From the IMG/VR virus record IMGVR_UViG_3300010401_000086, positions 1-21,033 of that record: 21,033 nucleotides of DNA, one strand, 5' to 3'. This document shows positions 10,537-18,545 of the stretch, piece after piece. This DNA is from a virus. The position numbers and the translations under genes are program-made. The notes beneath the pieces were generated by a model that saw only the letters and a program-made list of their open reading frames with translations, did no database searches and was not told where the DNA came from. Position 1 is the stretch's first letter, and every line of letters starts with the position of its first letter.

Positions 10537-12489
10537 TCACAGCCGGATGAACTCGGTCCGCAGCGTCACCTGATCAAGGGTGAAACTGTTCGCGCCTGAG
10601 GCGACATCCCACAGCAGCGCCACGTAGGAGCTGTTGCCGGCGGTATATGAGAACACGCCCGTCTGGGTGACCGGCTGCATGGCAGTGGTGCTGCCGCCTA
10701 CTGGGATCTTGCCGGCGTTGTCGTAGACGCTCGTGACGCCCGTGACAAAGCGAATCATGACGTTCTGAAAGCCGTTGATGTTCTGGAGGCCCTGACGATA
10801 GCCTGCGGTCACACTCACGGCGGCGTTCGCAGAAGTGGGCGAGAAATCCATGCGCGCGATCTCGCCCGCATGAAGCGCTCCAGCGCCGCTGAAGACCTGA
10901 GTCGCTGTGCAGTTGACCTGCGTGACGGTCGAGAAATATGCCTGTGAGGCAAGGCCTAGCGTGTTCGGCGAGTAAGCACTGAAATACGTACTCACGTACG
11001 CGCGCGAGAAATACCACAGCGGCAGCGCCGGCATCGGCAAGGAGACCTGCTGCGAGAGTCCGTCATAAACGACTGAGCCGACAGAGGCATCCGTCGAGAC
11101 CGCAGAAGCGATGATCTGATACGACGTTCCGATCGGCTTCACAACCGGCGTTGCGAGGCTGAAGGTGATCGTGCCGTTGATGGTGTTCACGATCGAAAGC
11201 ACAGGGACATCCGGAGTCGTCGGATTCGTTCCCGGGACTGGTGAGGTACTGGGCGCGTTGTACTCTGCCGCCAGAAGGTCATCCCAGTCCGCCGATTGCT
11301 CCTCCACGACTCCGACATCCACCGAGCCGTCGGGATTCAGGTTCATCGTACGAATCCGCATCAGCTTCGAGACCCAGCCGAGCTCCTCAAAGTTGATGGC
11401 CACTACTTCACCAGTTGCGAGTTTGCGAAAACGCGGCGGCAGGCGGCCTGATAAGGCAATCTGATTGCGTGACTGCCTTAGCAGCAGTTCAGCTTTTCGC
11501 TGCGCCTCGTACTCGTTGTCGCAGCCCGGCTGCTCCATCTCGAGCGCGATCTCTTCGGCTCCGTCCGCGCTCTTGTAGGTGGCGTTCCGCCGTGGAAAGC
11601 ACTCAACCCGCTGCCAGTTTCGGGAGGCATCCACGTACCAGCACCGGACGGTATTCCAGCGGCCCCCGTCCCTTGGAGCCACGGTCTTGATGCGATCGAT
11701 CGAGAGCCAGTCCACCTTTTCGATGGTGTAGCTCGCCGCTTCCCATGCGCCGGCATAGATATACCAGGCGCCGTTGCGGCGAATCATGCGGCCCATCATG
11801 GCGTCGATGAAGAGCTTCGCGTTCTCGCGCCAGTCAGGATCCACCGGCAGAACGATGCGACCATTGAACGTGTAGCGCTTCTGCGTCGTCGACCCCGGAA
11901 TGTTCACCAAGGCATCACAGATGCCCTGTGCCGTCACCACAGAGGCCCAGTTGATCGCGGTCGAGGGGACAGCCCCACCGTAGTCCGCCATCGCGTAGTC
12001 CGCCCAGATCAGGGCAGGATTGTTCGTATAAGCGGCAAAGGTTGGATTGGTCGGAGCGGCACCGGGAGAGCTATCGAGGGTCGGGTCGTAGCACTTCTTG
12101 CCCTTGATGGTGAAGGTCATCAGGGGGATGCCGTTGTAGAGCTTGCCGTCGCCCCAATCGAAGGTGAGTGCGGCATAGGCCGTACCGCGCCCCCGAAAGT
12201 CCGACGTGAACACCGTCGGATAGCGGTTGTTCAGGATGAAATCGACCGTCTGAGATGCGGTGCCGGTCTTCCGACGCACCCACATGGCATTTGCATATTT
12301 GGTCGCGGTCAGCTTGCCGTCGTTGGCCGTTCCAGTGATGGCCGTGATCTGCGCGTTCGTGACCTTCGTGTCGTCAACATACACATCCGTGTAGCTATCG
12401 ACTTCATGGACGCAGAAGGCTAGCACCTGTTCTAGGTATCGTCCTGAACTTCCACCGGAGATCGGCGGAATAACGTTGACGCCGCTCAG
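10537..12489 (-). CDS. Tail tip / host-specificity protein (J-like), probably CTG start
   Basis: The main body (629 residues from GTG at 12424-12426) is a J-like tail-tip protein: YTDVYVDDTKV, FRGRGTAYAALTFDW, a domain with ALIWADYAMADYGG, and an Ig/fibronectin-like region (PDVPVLSIVNTINGTITFSL) before a C-terminal beta-rich domain that probably contacts the receptor. In-frame sequence before that GTG (GVNVIPPISGGSSGRYLEQ) is homologous to the conserved VGGxxV....RYLxxVxAxxxHEVD stretch of J-type proteins, so the start must be further upstream. The best candidate is CTG at 12487-12489, overlapping the previous stop as CTGA, with GGGAGG 11 bases before it, giving 650 residues. The N-terminal domain normally fused here lies in separate small genes at 12956-13464. 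Confidence 0.82.
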   Translation of the reverse strand: MSGVNVIPPISGGSSGRYLEQVLAFCVHEVDSYTDVYVDDTKVTNAQITAITGTANDGKLTATKYANAMWVRRKTGTASQTVDFILNNRYPTVFTSDFRGRGTAYAALTFDWGDGKLYNGIPLMTFTIKGKKCYDPTLDSSPGAAPTNPTFAAYTNNPALIWADYAMADYGGAVPSTAINWASVVTAQGICDALVNIPGSTTQKRYTFNGRIVLPVDPDWRENAKLFIDAMMGRMIRRNGAWYIYAGAWEAASYTIEKVDWLSIDRIKTVAPRDGGRWNTVRCWYVDASRNWQRVECFPRRNATYKSADGAEEIALEMEQPGCDNEYEAQRKAELLLRQSRNQIALSGRLPPRFRKLATGEVVAINFEELGWVSKLMRIRTMNLNPDGSVDVGVVEEQSADWDDLLAAEYNAPSTSPVPGTNPTTPDVPVLSIVNTINGTITFSLATPVVKPIGTSYQIIASAVSTDASVGSVVYDGLSQQVSLPMPALPLWYFSRAYVSTYFSAYSPNTLGLASQAYFSTVTQVNCTATQVFSGAGALHAGEIARMDFSPTSANAAVSVTAGYRQGLQNINGFQNVMIRFVTGVTSVYDNAGKIPVGGSTTAMQPVTQTGVFSYTAGNSSYVALLWDVASGANSFTLDQVTLRTEFIRL

Positions 12490-12959
12490 TGAAGCTGATG
12501 CCTCCCATTGATTGCGGCCACGATCGCCTCGTGGGTCAGGAGATCCACCGGGAATACAACGACGTCATCCCGCACGGGAGGTTGCTGTCTCAGCGTCTGC
12601 ATTTCCTTATGAAGTCTCGCCGACAGTTCAGGATCGAGCGTGCCGGGGGTATCGCTCAGGATCGCGACCACGCGCGCGACGGCCTTATGGAAGTCTGGCC
12701 GATACTTCACCGCAAAGTATTTGCAGGCGAGCCAAAGAATATCGGCGCCATCCGCGACGAGACGTTTGCAGGCGTACTGTTCGGCCGGATCTGGATTCGG
12801 AACCTGCCAGATGCCGAGATCACCCACCCGTATTGGCAATTCGTCCGTGAATGCGAGGGCACGCAGTTCCTGCTCGCAGACACAGTCACCCACCATTGGA
12901 AAGGGCCCGGCAAGGGTCGGTGAATCTGGATCGAAATCTTCATCGAGGGCGATGATCAT
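12486..12959 (-). CDS. Unknown protein between split tail-tip segments (157 aa)
   Basis: The ATG at 12957-12959 overlaps the previous stop as ATGA. The product has an acidic N-terminus (MIIALDEDFDPDSP), a Cys-containing segment (GDCVCEQELRALAF), a helical middle (ADILWLACKYFAVKYRPDFH), and a C-terminal part ending LTHEAIVAAINGRHQLH. No membrane segment, and no family recognised. It lies between the small genes carrying the J-type N-terminal motif and the rest of J, so it could be an accessory tail-tip part or an insertion that split J (inference). Confidence 0.65.
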   Translation of the reverse strand: MIIALDEDFDPDSPTLAGPFPMVGDCVCEQELRALAFTDELPIRVGDLGIWQVPNPDPAEQYACKRLVADGADILWLACKYFAVKYRPDFHKAVARVVAILSDTPGTLDPELSARLHKEMQTLRQQPPVRDDVVVFPVDLLTHEAIVAAINGRHQLH

Positions 12960-13210
12960 GGAATCACGTTCACTCCGCCGACACGAACCGTCCCATAGAT
13001 GGCCCAACCGGGCTGGCCGCCATCGGTGATGGAGACATCGAGCGGTGGCCGGCGCGGCTCAGGTTTGCCATTGATCAGGCGATGGATGGTCTGGTAGCCC
13101 TGCAATTCACGGCCGAACAGCAACTGATCGACGAAAGTGTGTTTCCCTTGGGAAAACCGCACGCTGGCGACAGCGGTCCACAGATAGCCGAGCGCAAAGA
13201 CTACTGGCAT
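12956..13210 (-). CDS. Detached tail-tip N-terminal domain, copy B (84 aa)
   Basis: Starts MPVVFALGYLWTAVASVRFS at 13210, overlapping the upstream gene end by 10 bases. The C-terminal 28 residues (LDVSITDGGQPGWAIYGTV, then RVGGVNVIP) are nearly identical to those of the preceding gene. The IYGxxRVGG motif is a hallmark of the N-terminal part of large J-type tail-tip proteins, where it runs straight into the RYLxxVxA segment. Here the frame stops right after VNVIP and the J gene resumes with GVNVIPP 157 codons later. Length is far below a normal J, so it is either a free subunit or a remnant. Confidence 0.72.
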   Translation of the reverse strand: MPVVFALGYLWTAVASVRFSQGKHTFVDQLLFGRELQGYQTIHRLINGKPEPRRPPLDVSITDGGQPGWAIYGTVRVGGVNVIP

Positions 13211-13464
13211 GGAATCACGCTCATCCCCCCAACGCGCACGGTCCCATAGATGGCGAACCCCGCCTGACCGGTATCCGTGATGGCCACTTCGAGTCCACGC
13301 CCAGCGCCCGTGGGCTTGTTGGCGCCAAGGGATGCCGTAATCTTGTTCAGCGCGTAGAGTTCGGCAGCATAGATCGCCGTGTATGAGAAGGCATAAAGTA
13401 CCGTGCCTTCGGTCGCAATCGAGCTTGCGAAGTAATCCGCGATATAGGCGAAAGCGGTGGACAT
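13201..13464 (-). CDS. Detached tail-tip N-terminal domain, copy A (87 aa)
   Basis: The ATG at 13462-13464 overlaps the previous stop by one base (TGATG). The N-terminal 45 residues are Ala/Tyr/Phe-rich and hydrophobic (FAYIADYFASSIATEGTVLY, then AIYAAELYALNKI), like the N-terminal hydrophobic region of J-type proteins. The C-terminus reads LEVAITDTGQAGFAIYGTV then RVGGMSVIPCQ. It shares this C-terminus with copy B but has a different N-terminus. The DNA at both gene ends carries the same GTGATTCCATG, where ATG is the start of the next gene. Probable tail-tip hub component. Confidence 0.72.
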   Translation of the reverse strand: MSTAFAYIADYFASSIATEGTVLYAFSYTAIYAAELYALNKITASLGANKPTGAGRGLEVAITDTGQAGFAIYGTVRVGGMSVIPCQ

Positions 13465-13922
13465 CAGGCCACTTCCAGAAGCTTCTGTTGCTGGCGGGCA
13501 ATGCCAGTCAGCGTCCAGCCCATGAGCGCATTCTCCATCGAGACCCACGCAAGGCCATGCTGATCGGGTGCCATGAACAGTTCTTCATCGCAGATTCCGA
13601 TAAGGGAAGTTCTCTCGAAGGGAGGCATGGAATGCCCGAGTACCACATCCCCGAATGAGAGCTCGGTGGGGTTCGAGGACGGGCCTAGGTAACGCGTGAT
13701 GAGCGGCTCCCATCCACCAGCCTGTTTGACGATCCGTACGGCGGTAACCGGTTCGTGATAGTCGTAGTCCCGCAGGATGTTGAACTCGAAGCGGGTTCCG
13801 AGTTGAGCATCCACGCACCGCGCTGCGAACAGCACACAATCATGTACCGACCAGACAAAGGGTGTATGCCGGTAGCGTTCGACGATGGGTGACAGTCGTG
13901 CCTGACGCTCTTCGGGAGTCAT
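13464..13922 (-). CDS. DUF6950 protein, NlpC/P60-like tail-associated hydrolase candidate (152 aa)
   Basis: Starts MTPEERQARLSPIVERYRHT at 13922 (ATGA overlap). FVWSVHDCVLFAARCVDAQLG matches the W...DCxxFA active-site region of DUF6950 / NlpC-P60-like proteins, with Cys as the likely nucleophile. The end of the domain, LIGICDEELFMAPDQHGLAW, matches the family's late GxCxxxxxxxxxxGL..AW pattern. Proteins of this type sit between the distal tail and J genes and probably cut peptidoglycan during DNA injection; that role follows from known gene order. The catalytic His cannot be assigned with certainty. Confidence 0.78.
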   Translation of the reverse strand: MTPEERQARLSPIVERYRHTPFVWSVHDCVLFAARCVDAQLGTRFEFNILRDYDYHEPVTAVRIVKQAGGWEPLITRYLGPSSNPTELSFGDVVLGHSMPPFERTSLIGICDEELFMAPDQHGLAWVSMENALMGWTLTGIARQQQKLLEVA

Positions 13923-14548
13923 CTTCCGGGAACCCGTGGAAAATGCGGCACGGTCGGGCGGTTCGGAAAGTTCGCAAAGCTCGTCGCCTGCTGCCCCCAG
14001 AGCGTGTGCTGGGTCGGAATCAGATACATGTAGTCGTAGAAGGTTTCCCCGCTATAGGTCAGCCAGAGCGTTTCCTTGTTGAAGTAGGCTCGCTGGGGGG
14101 TCCGGCGCAATTCCGTTTCGGCTGAAACTTCATAGTAGTTGCCTTTCTCGGAATCGTTGAACCGGATCTCAACCTCATTCACCTTGCCAGACCAGCGCAA
14201 CTCTGGTGTGTTCGAGAGCGCGAAAGTTTCCGGATCGAGGAATGCTTCATAGACCGCGACGGGTCGGTTGAACATGTCCTCGCGCAGAGGTTCATAGAGT
14301 TGTATGGAGTTGACTGCCGCAAGCCATAGACGCAGGCCTCGCGGAAAGGGATCGGACTCTTCCTGAATCGGCTCCAGTCCGCCAAGCACTCCCACGGGCG
14401 TATAGGTATTGCCCATGGCAAAGAGATATCGATAGCCCGTGCAGGCATGGATCGTTCCACTCGTCACGCCCACATCGACGAGCTGGCGAAACATGAGCGT
14501 TTCTGATTCGCTCAGTGCCTGCTGTGAGGTGGAGAGGAAGCGCGTCAC
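13919..14548 (-). CDS. Tail protein, DUF2163-like hub/distal tail component (209 aa)
   Basis: The ATG at 14546-14548 overlaps the previous stop by ATGA. The product is beta-rich: LMFRQLVDVGVTSGTIHACT, YLFAMGNTYTPVGVLGGLEP and LRWSGKVNEVEIRFNDSEKG resemble the opening domain of DUF2163-type tail proteins that form the hub below the tail tube. The position between the carbohydrate-binding tail protein and the DUF6950 gene is the usual one. The C-terminus is Pro-rich (FPNRPTVPHFPRVPGR). No transmembrane segment. Confidence 0.72.
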   Translation of the reverse strand: MTRFLSTSQQALSESETLMFRQLVDVGVTSGTIHACTGYRYLFAMGNTYTPVGVLGGLEPIQEESDPFPRGLRLWLAAVNSIQLYEPLREDMFNRPVAVYEAFLDPETFALSNTPELRWSGKVNEVEIRFNDSEKGNYYEVSAETELRRTPQRAYFNKETLWLTYSGETFYDYMYLIPTQHTLWGQQATSFANFPNRPTVPHFPRVPGR

Positions 14549-16143
14549 GAGTAGACCTCTTCGAGATCCATTTCGATGTCGCCATAGATTCCAAACTGGT
14601 TTTCCAGTTCTTTCTGCTGACCCGAATAGATGAAGCGGCCAAAGGGCTGATTGATGATTACCGGATCATCGTCGGCAGGCGAGTCTCCGAGACTCGGACG
14701 AAATTGCAGATAGCCCAGTCCTGCCGCATCTGAATTCAGTGGAGCCGTCGCCTGCTTTAACTGGTTGGCTGTTTCCATCCAGTCATTTGGCAAGAGCAGT
14801 CCATCGGTACTGGCGGGTAGCCCCTTCACGTACATGGCCCCTCCCGAGGGAGCGCTACCGGCCGTTGCGGCACTCGTTGTGGTCACAGGACGCGTAAAAC
14901 ATGAACTGAGATTCACGTTCGCGCACTCCACGATCAAAGAGCTTGTGCCGTTCCCTGTATAGACCGACGTGCTACCTGAAAGCAGATAGACGAATAGGCG
15001 TATGGCTGAGGAACTGGCAGTCAGATTGACCACGAGCCCGATATAGTAGAACCCGCCACCGAGACTCTGCACTGCGACGCGCAGGTTCGATGCGAATCCC
15101 GCAATGGCTGAACCCAGTACGCTGCCATTGGACAGATCCACATCCACCTGCCCGCTACTGCCGGCGCCGTCATCGATCAGCAGGCGAACGTTGCGAGTTC
15201 CGCTGCCTCTGCTGACAATCGCATGCGCCTGCCAGTCCGCTATGGCGGATGTGCGCGCGATTTGCTGGCTCTTGTTGTGAACTGAATTCGAGCTGTTCTC
15301 CACAATTGTGGATGCGGTCGCAGTACCGAACGCGCCAGTCGTGCCATATGCCGTGGATAGGAGTCCCAGCGGCGACCATGCCGCATTGGTAAGATCGCTG
15401 GAATAGAGCAGTGAATTCGGTCCGAGATCCGCCAGGGCACAGCGAGATATTGAGACATAGGAACAGGAGAAATAGTCCCCTGCCAATCGACCGGAGGCCG
15501 AGGTTCCGCCCGCGATCAGAATAAAGAACGAACCGCCAGAATTCGGTACAAATGCAACGGACACCAATCCCTGGCTGGTGAACTGCTGGGACGCAATATC
15601 ACTTGCCCCACTCGTACTTCCCACCAGGATCTGTGAGCCGGTAGCAAAGCCCTTGCCACCGAGAATCATCGCGCGCACTACATAGGGCGCATACTGCGTC
15701 AGTGTCGTAATCGCAGAACTGTTAACAAACGCCGCTACTGTGGTGCCATTGTTCTGCGTCAGCATGTCACGCAGAACGCGATCCGCAACGGTTAGTGAAC
15801 TGACGCCGCTATATGCGGCCCATCCGGTAGTACCATTTGCGAAGGTTCCGTTCGACAGGATTTCAGAGGTCGCGAAACTCCCGCGCAATGGCGCGTGTGA
15901 CGTGACGAGAATTTTGTTGAACTGTCCGCGCGATTCGTTGAGGCATTGGAGGATGGCTGCCTTCTGATCAGAGCGCAGGCCTCGATAGCGCCGCTTCAAT
16001 CCCCAGCGCGGATCCGCCATCGAGCTCCGCTGAGTCATGCCACGCCCAAATGCGGGCGGGAATGATTGTGTGGCATCATCAATCCAACGAATCGTCTCGG
16101 GCGATTCTGGAAGGACCCAGGGTGGGATCATGACATCGGACAT
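14545..16143 (-). CDS. Tail structural protein with inserted sugar-binding-like modules (532 aa)
   Basis: Starts MSDVMIPPWVLPESPETIRW at 16143, directly after the tape-measure stop (TAAATG). The first 85 residues and the last 60 residues (QFRPSLGDSPADDDPVIINQ to the end) look like one tail-scaffold domain. In between are two beta-sandwich-like stretches: the first begins SEILSNGTFANGTTGWAAYS, the second LLYSSDLTNAAWSPLG. Each opens with the N-G-x-F/L...W pattern typical of carbohydrate-binding modules. The layout suggests receptor-binding domains inserted in a distal-tail protein. The modules are Ser/Gly/Thr-rich. Exact families need a structure comparison. Confidence 0.7.
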   Translation of the reverse strand: MSDVMIPPWVLPESPETIRWIDDATQSFPPAFGRGMTQRSSMADPRWGLKRRYRGLRSDQKAAILQCLNESRGQFNKILVTSHAPLRGSFATSEILSNGTFANGTTGWAAYSGVSSLTVADRVLRDMLTQNNGTTVAAFVNSSAITTLTQYAPYVVRAMILGGKGFATGSQILVGSTSGASDIASQQFTSQGLVSVAFVPNSGGSFFILIAGGTSASGRLAGDYFSCSYVSISRCALADLGPNSLLYSSDLTNAAWSPLGLLSTAYGTTGAFGTATASTIVENSSNSVHNKSQQIARTSAIADWQAHAIVSRGSGTRNVRLLIDDGAGSSGQVDVDLSNGSVLGSAIAGFASNLRVAVQSLGGGFYYIGLVVNLTASSSAIRLFVYLLSGSTSVYTGNGTSSLIVECANVNLSSCFTRPVTTTSAATAGSAPSGGAMYVKGLPASTDGLLLPNDWMETANQLKQATAPLNSDAAGLGYLQFRPSLGDSPADDDPVIINQPFGRFIYSGQQKELENQFGIYGDIEMDLEEVYS

Positions 16144-17994
16144 TTAGCGCAAGTCTCCGAAGCCATTGCTCTTCAGGCGTCGACTGAGCTCGTCTGCCTG
16201 TCGTTTGTTATTTTGCTGAATGCGCACTTCGAGCAGGCCGGCGACTTGCTCCGGCGAGCCCGATCCATTGATGGTGATGTTGGTATCACCCATGTTGATA
16301 TTGGTTCCCGCGCCGCCCATGGCGAAAGCAAGCTGTCTGCGGTTCAGCACCTGCCCCGCGCCGGTCTCAACTTCGGGCCCATCTTCTCCAACCACACGAT
16401 AGCCGCTCATGCTGCCGCCCCCTGCAGCGTGTACGGGAATCCTTGATACGGTCGGAGTCACGGGCTGCAATGAATCAGTTGAACTGCCTCCAAAGGCTCC
16501 GAGAAGAACGTTCGCGATGCTCGCCCATCCGCCAGTGCCACCCGCCGCCTTGGATAGCGAGGTGCCAATGTAGTTGCTGAGTTCATCGATCGCGTTGAAC
16601 AGCGCCTTGCTTTCGAAGGCCGCGAGCAGATTACGCAGGATGGCTTTCCCGCTGAGTTCTCCCTGACGCGCAGCGTTCTGCAGACCTTCGGCAAGCGTAT
16701 CGCTGAACTTCTTCGCGGCATCCTGTGCGGCAGTGAGCGGCACCTTCAGTCGATCCACATTGATCTGCACGGGCTTCAGAGAATCATCAAGATGTTCATT
16801 GAAGCGCTTGTTTGCCTCCTGCGTGAGGGCGTCATTCTGTTGCTGCGCATCGGCGCTAGAGATTTTCCCCTTCCTCACTGCATCCGCTATTTTCTCCTGT
16901 GTGCCCTTGACCATCTCAGTGAGACTCGTCTCAAAGTCGATGAACTCGGCCTGTGCTTTTTCGGAACTGGTGCGGGTCTGCTTTTCCCATTCGATGAGTG
17001 GGTCTTTCAGAAGTGATTCGCCAACGCGCACCATTTCGAGGGATGCCATCAGTTTGTCTGTCGCGCTCGTATCGACTGGGATTGCCAGTGGATTCTTGAC
17101 GGTTTCGGCGTCCTTCTCCATGCGCCGCACAATCTCAAGACCATCGCGCGCGCCCTGAATGCGCGCATCCATCGCTTTCAACAGAGCGTCGAATTGTGCG
17201 GACGGAACCTTGCCGCCGAGATTACTGATCAGCGCCTGCCGCTCATCGATGAGCTTCTGAAGGCTGCGTTCTGCTGAATCGATGTTGTCCACTGGACCGA
17301 CAATCGCTTCCGCGATAGACCCCGCCGCACGCTGACCGAAGGATTCAATCGTCGCCTTCAGAATCTTCAGCGCCTTGTCGGCCTTATCGACCGACTTAAC
17401 CGTCTTCTCGCTGAGGGTGATGCCGAGTTCATCGGCACGATTAGTCATTTGCCGGATGCCATCGGCACCTTGATTAAGCAGCGGCACCAGTTCCTCGCCG
17501 GCCCGCCCAAACAGTTCCACTGCGACTCGCGTCTTGTCAGCCGGATCCTGAATGCGCTGGAACTGATTTGCAATCTTGCCGAGCTGATCTTCGAGTGACA
17601 GACCCTTGAGATCCGCGGCTTTGAGATTGATCAGCGCAAGAGCATCAGATGCCTGCTTGCCACCACTCGCCGCAGAGGACAGCGTGACCTGCCACTTCTT
17701 GACAGAGATCGCCAGCGCTTCGAAATTGACGTTGCTCTGTTCTGCGGCGAACTTCAGTTTCGAGAGTGACTCAACCGCAACGCCGGCCCGGTCCGCGGCT
17801 GTGCCCAGCGCGTTAGCAGATTCGAACCCCTTGACCGCAAGCGCAGAGAATGCGGCCGCGGCCGCTACGGATGCGGTGAGCGCCACTTTGCCGATCGAGG
17901 CGCCCCATTTCTCAATGGCGTGCTCTACGCCCTCGAGCGGGCGCGTGAGTTGATCATTAAGCTTGACGATCAGCTCGACGACATTCTCAGCCAG
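16144..17994 (-). CDS. Tail tape measure protein, probably CTG start (616 aa)
   Basis: The body is a tape measure protein: a hydrophobic segment near the N-terminus (VALTASVAAAAAFSALAV), the conserved ADRAGVAVESLSKLKFAAEQ, RIQDPADKTRVAVELFGRAG, long helical regions (KADKALKILKATIESFGQR) and the usual Gly-rich end (GEDGPEVETGAGQVL). The first GTG (17884-17886) lacks a ribosome-binding site and would drop an in-frame, family-typical opening (ELIVKLNDQLTRPLEGVEHA). The open frame reaches back to CTG at 17992-17994, with AGGAGG 12 bases upstream, overlapping the chaperone stop. With 616 residues at about 0.15 nm each, tail length would be roughly 90 nm (rule-of-thumb inference). Confidence 0.88.
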   Translation of the reverse strand: MAENVVELIVKLNDQLTRPLEGVEHAIEKWGASIGKVALTASVAAAAAFSALAVKGFESANALGTAADRAGVAVESLSKLKFAAEQSNVNFEALAISVKKWQVTLSSAASGGKQASDALALINLKAADLKGLSLEDQLGKIANQFQRIQDPADKTRVAVELFGRAGEELVPLLNQGADGIRQMTNRADELGITLSEKTVKSVDKADKALKILKATIESFGQRAAGSIAEAIVGPVDNIDSAERSLQKLIDERQALISNLGGKVPSAQFDALLKAMDARIQGARDGLEIVRRMEKDAETVKNPLAIPVDTSATDKLMASLEMVRVGESLLKDPLIEWEKQTRTSSEKAQAEFIDFETSLTEMVKGTQEKIADAVRKGKISSADAQQQNDALTQEANKRFNEHLDDSLKPVQINVDRLKVPLTAAQDAAKKFSDTLAEGLQNAARQGELSGKAILRNLLAAFESKALFNAIDELSNYIGTSLSKAAGGTGGWASIANVLLGAFGGSSTDSLQPVTPTVSRIPVHAAGGGSMSGYRVVGEDGPEVETGAGQVLNRRQLAFAMGGAGTNINMGDTNITINGSGSPEQVAGLLEVRIQQNNKRQADELSRRLKSNGFGDLR

Positions 17995-18259
17995 ATCCCG
18001 CTTGGGCCTCCTTCATGAGTTCGACCCCAACGAGATCGAAGATCGCCACCGCAATTGCGGGCTGCTCGAGCAGGCACTGCCCATCGGGCCATTCGGTGCG
18101 CCGGCCAAGATCATGAGTCTGTTCCCATAGACGGCACCAGGCACTGACGGAAAGTCCGCCATCCATGGGGTCGGCATCGAATACCGTCACCCCGGACGCT
18201 AGCCGGAAGGCGATGCGCCGGGTGAGGGAGGGTTTGAGGGAGTCGCCTTGCCGAGCCAT
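17987..18259 (-). CDS. Tail assembly chaperone, second frame (GpT-like)
   Basis: An open frame of 90 codons from ATG 18257-18259 to TGA 17987-17989 overlaps the end of the first chaperone frame by 60 bases and lies in its -1 frame. The visible product is MARQGDSLKPSLTRRIAFRL then DADPMDGGLSVSAWCRLWEQ and IAVAIFDLVGVELMKEAQAG. No ribosome-binding site precedes the ATG. In lambda-like phages this second part is made as a fusion through a -1 ribosomal shift, here predicted at 18229-18235. The fusion would be 183 residues (103 + 80). It is directly upstream of the tape measure gene, as expected. Confidence 0.7.
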   Translation of the reverse strand: MARQGDSLKPSLTRRIAFRLASGVTVFDADPMDGGLSVSAWCRLWEQTHDLGRRTEWPDGQCLLEQPAIAVAIFDLVGVELMKEAQAGSG

Positions 18260-18537
18260 TCGGATAGCACTTCGGTAACCAGTTCGATGAAGTAGGCGTT
18301 CTCGTAGAATTCATCGACTGAGATCTCCGAGGCATCATGGGCCTTCAGCCCTGACAGGGTTTTCGTGTATCCCTTCAGCTTCTCCGAGAAGGCCGGCAAC
18401 TGTTCCTGTGCGAACGTGCCCCTGTCGAATTTCCCGAATCCCATGAGGTCGACGAACTTCGCCGGCTTCATGACGATCGTGACATCGTCTCCCTGCCATT
18501 GGCGCTTGATGATGATGTCGCGAACATATCCGCTCAA
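18199..18537 (-). CDS. Tail assembly chaperone (GpG-like), TTG start (112 aa)
   Basis: The frame starts at TTG (18535-18537), with TAGGAGG and a 4-base spacer upstream; there is no in-frame ATG before Met23. The product is a small acidic-basic helical protein (MSGYVRDIIIKRQWQGDDVT; MKPAKFVDLMGFGKFDRG; EISVDEFYENAYFIELVTEV) ending in a Pro/Ser-rich stretch. Size and place between tail tube and tape measure fit the first tail chaperone, which coats the tape measure during tail assembly. The last 11 residues lie after the candidate slippery site. Confidence 0.78.
   Translation of the reverse strand: MSGYVRDIIIKRQWQGDDVTIVMKPAKFVDLMGFGKFDRGTFAQEQLPAFSEKLKGYTKTLSGLKAHDASEISVDEFYENAYFIELVTEVLSEWLGKATPSNPPSPGASPSG
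18229..18235 (-). other. Candidate -1 programmed ribosomal frameshift site (AAACCCT)
   Basis: On the minus strand the heptamer A-AAC-CCT is in the zero frame of the chaperone (codons 102-103, Asn-Pro), matching the X-XXY-YYZ slippery form. A one-base slip back puts ribosomes in the second frame, which is open to 17987. A C-rich stretch and possible stem follow. YYY of CCC is less common than AAA, so efficiency is uncertain. Confidence 0.6.
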
Positions 18538-18545
18538 AGGTCCTC

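Noticed and set aside
17884-17886. GTG at 17886 as the tape measure start
   Set aside because: No ribosome-binding site, and it drops 36 in-frame residues that look like a normal tape measure opening.
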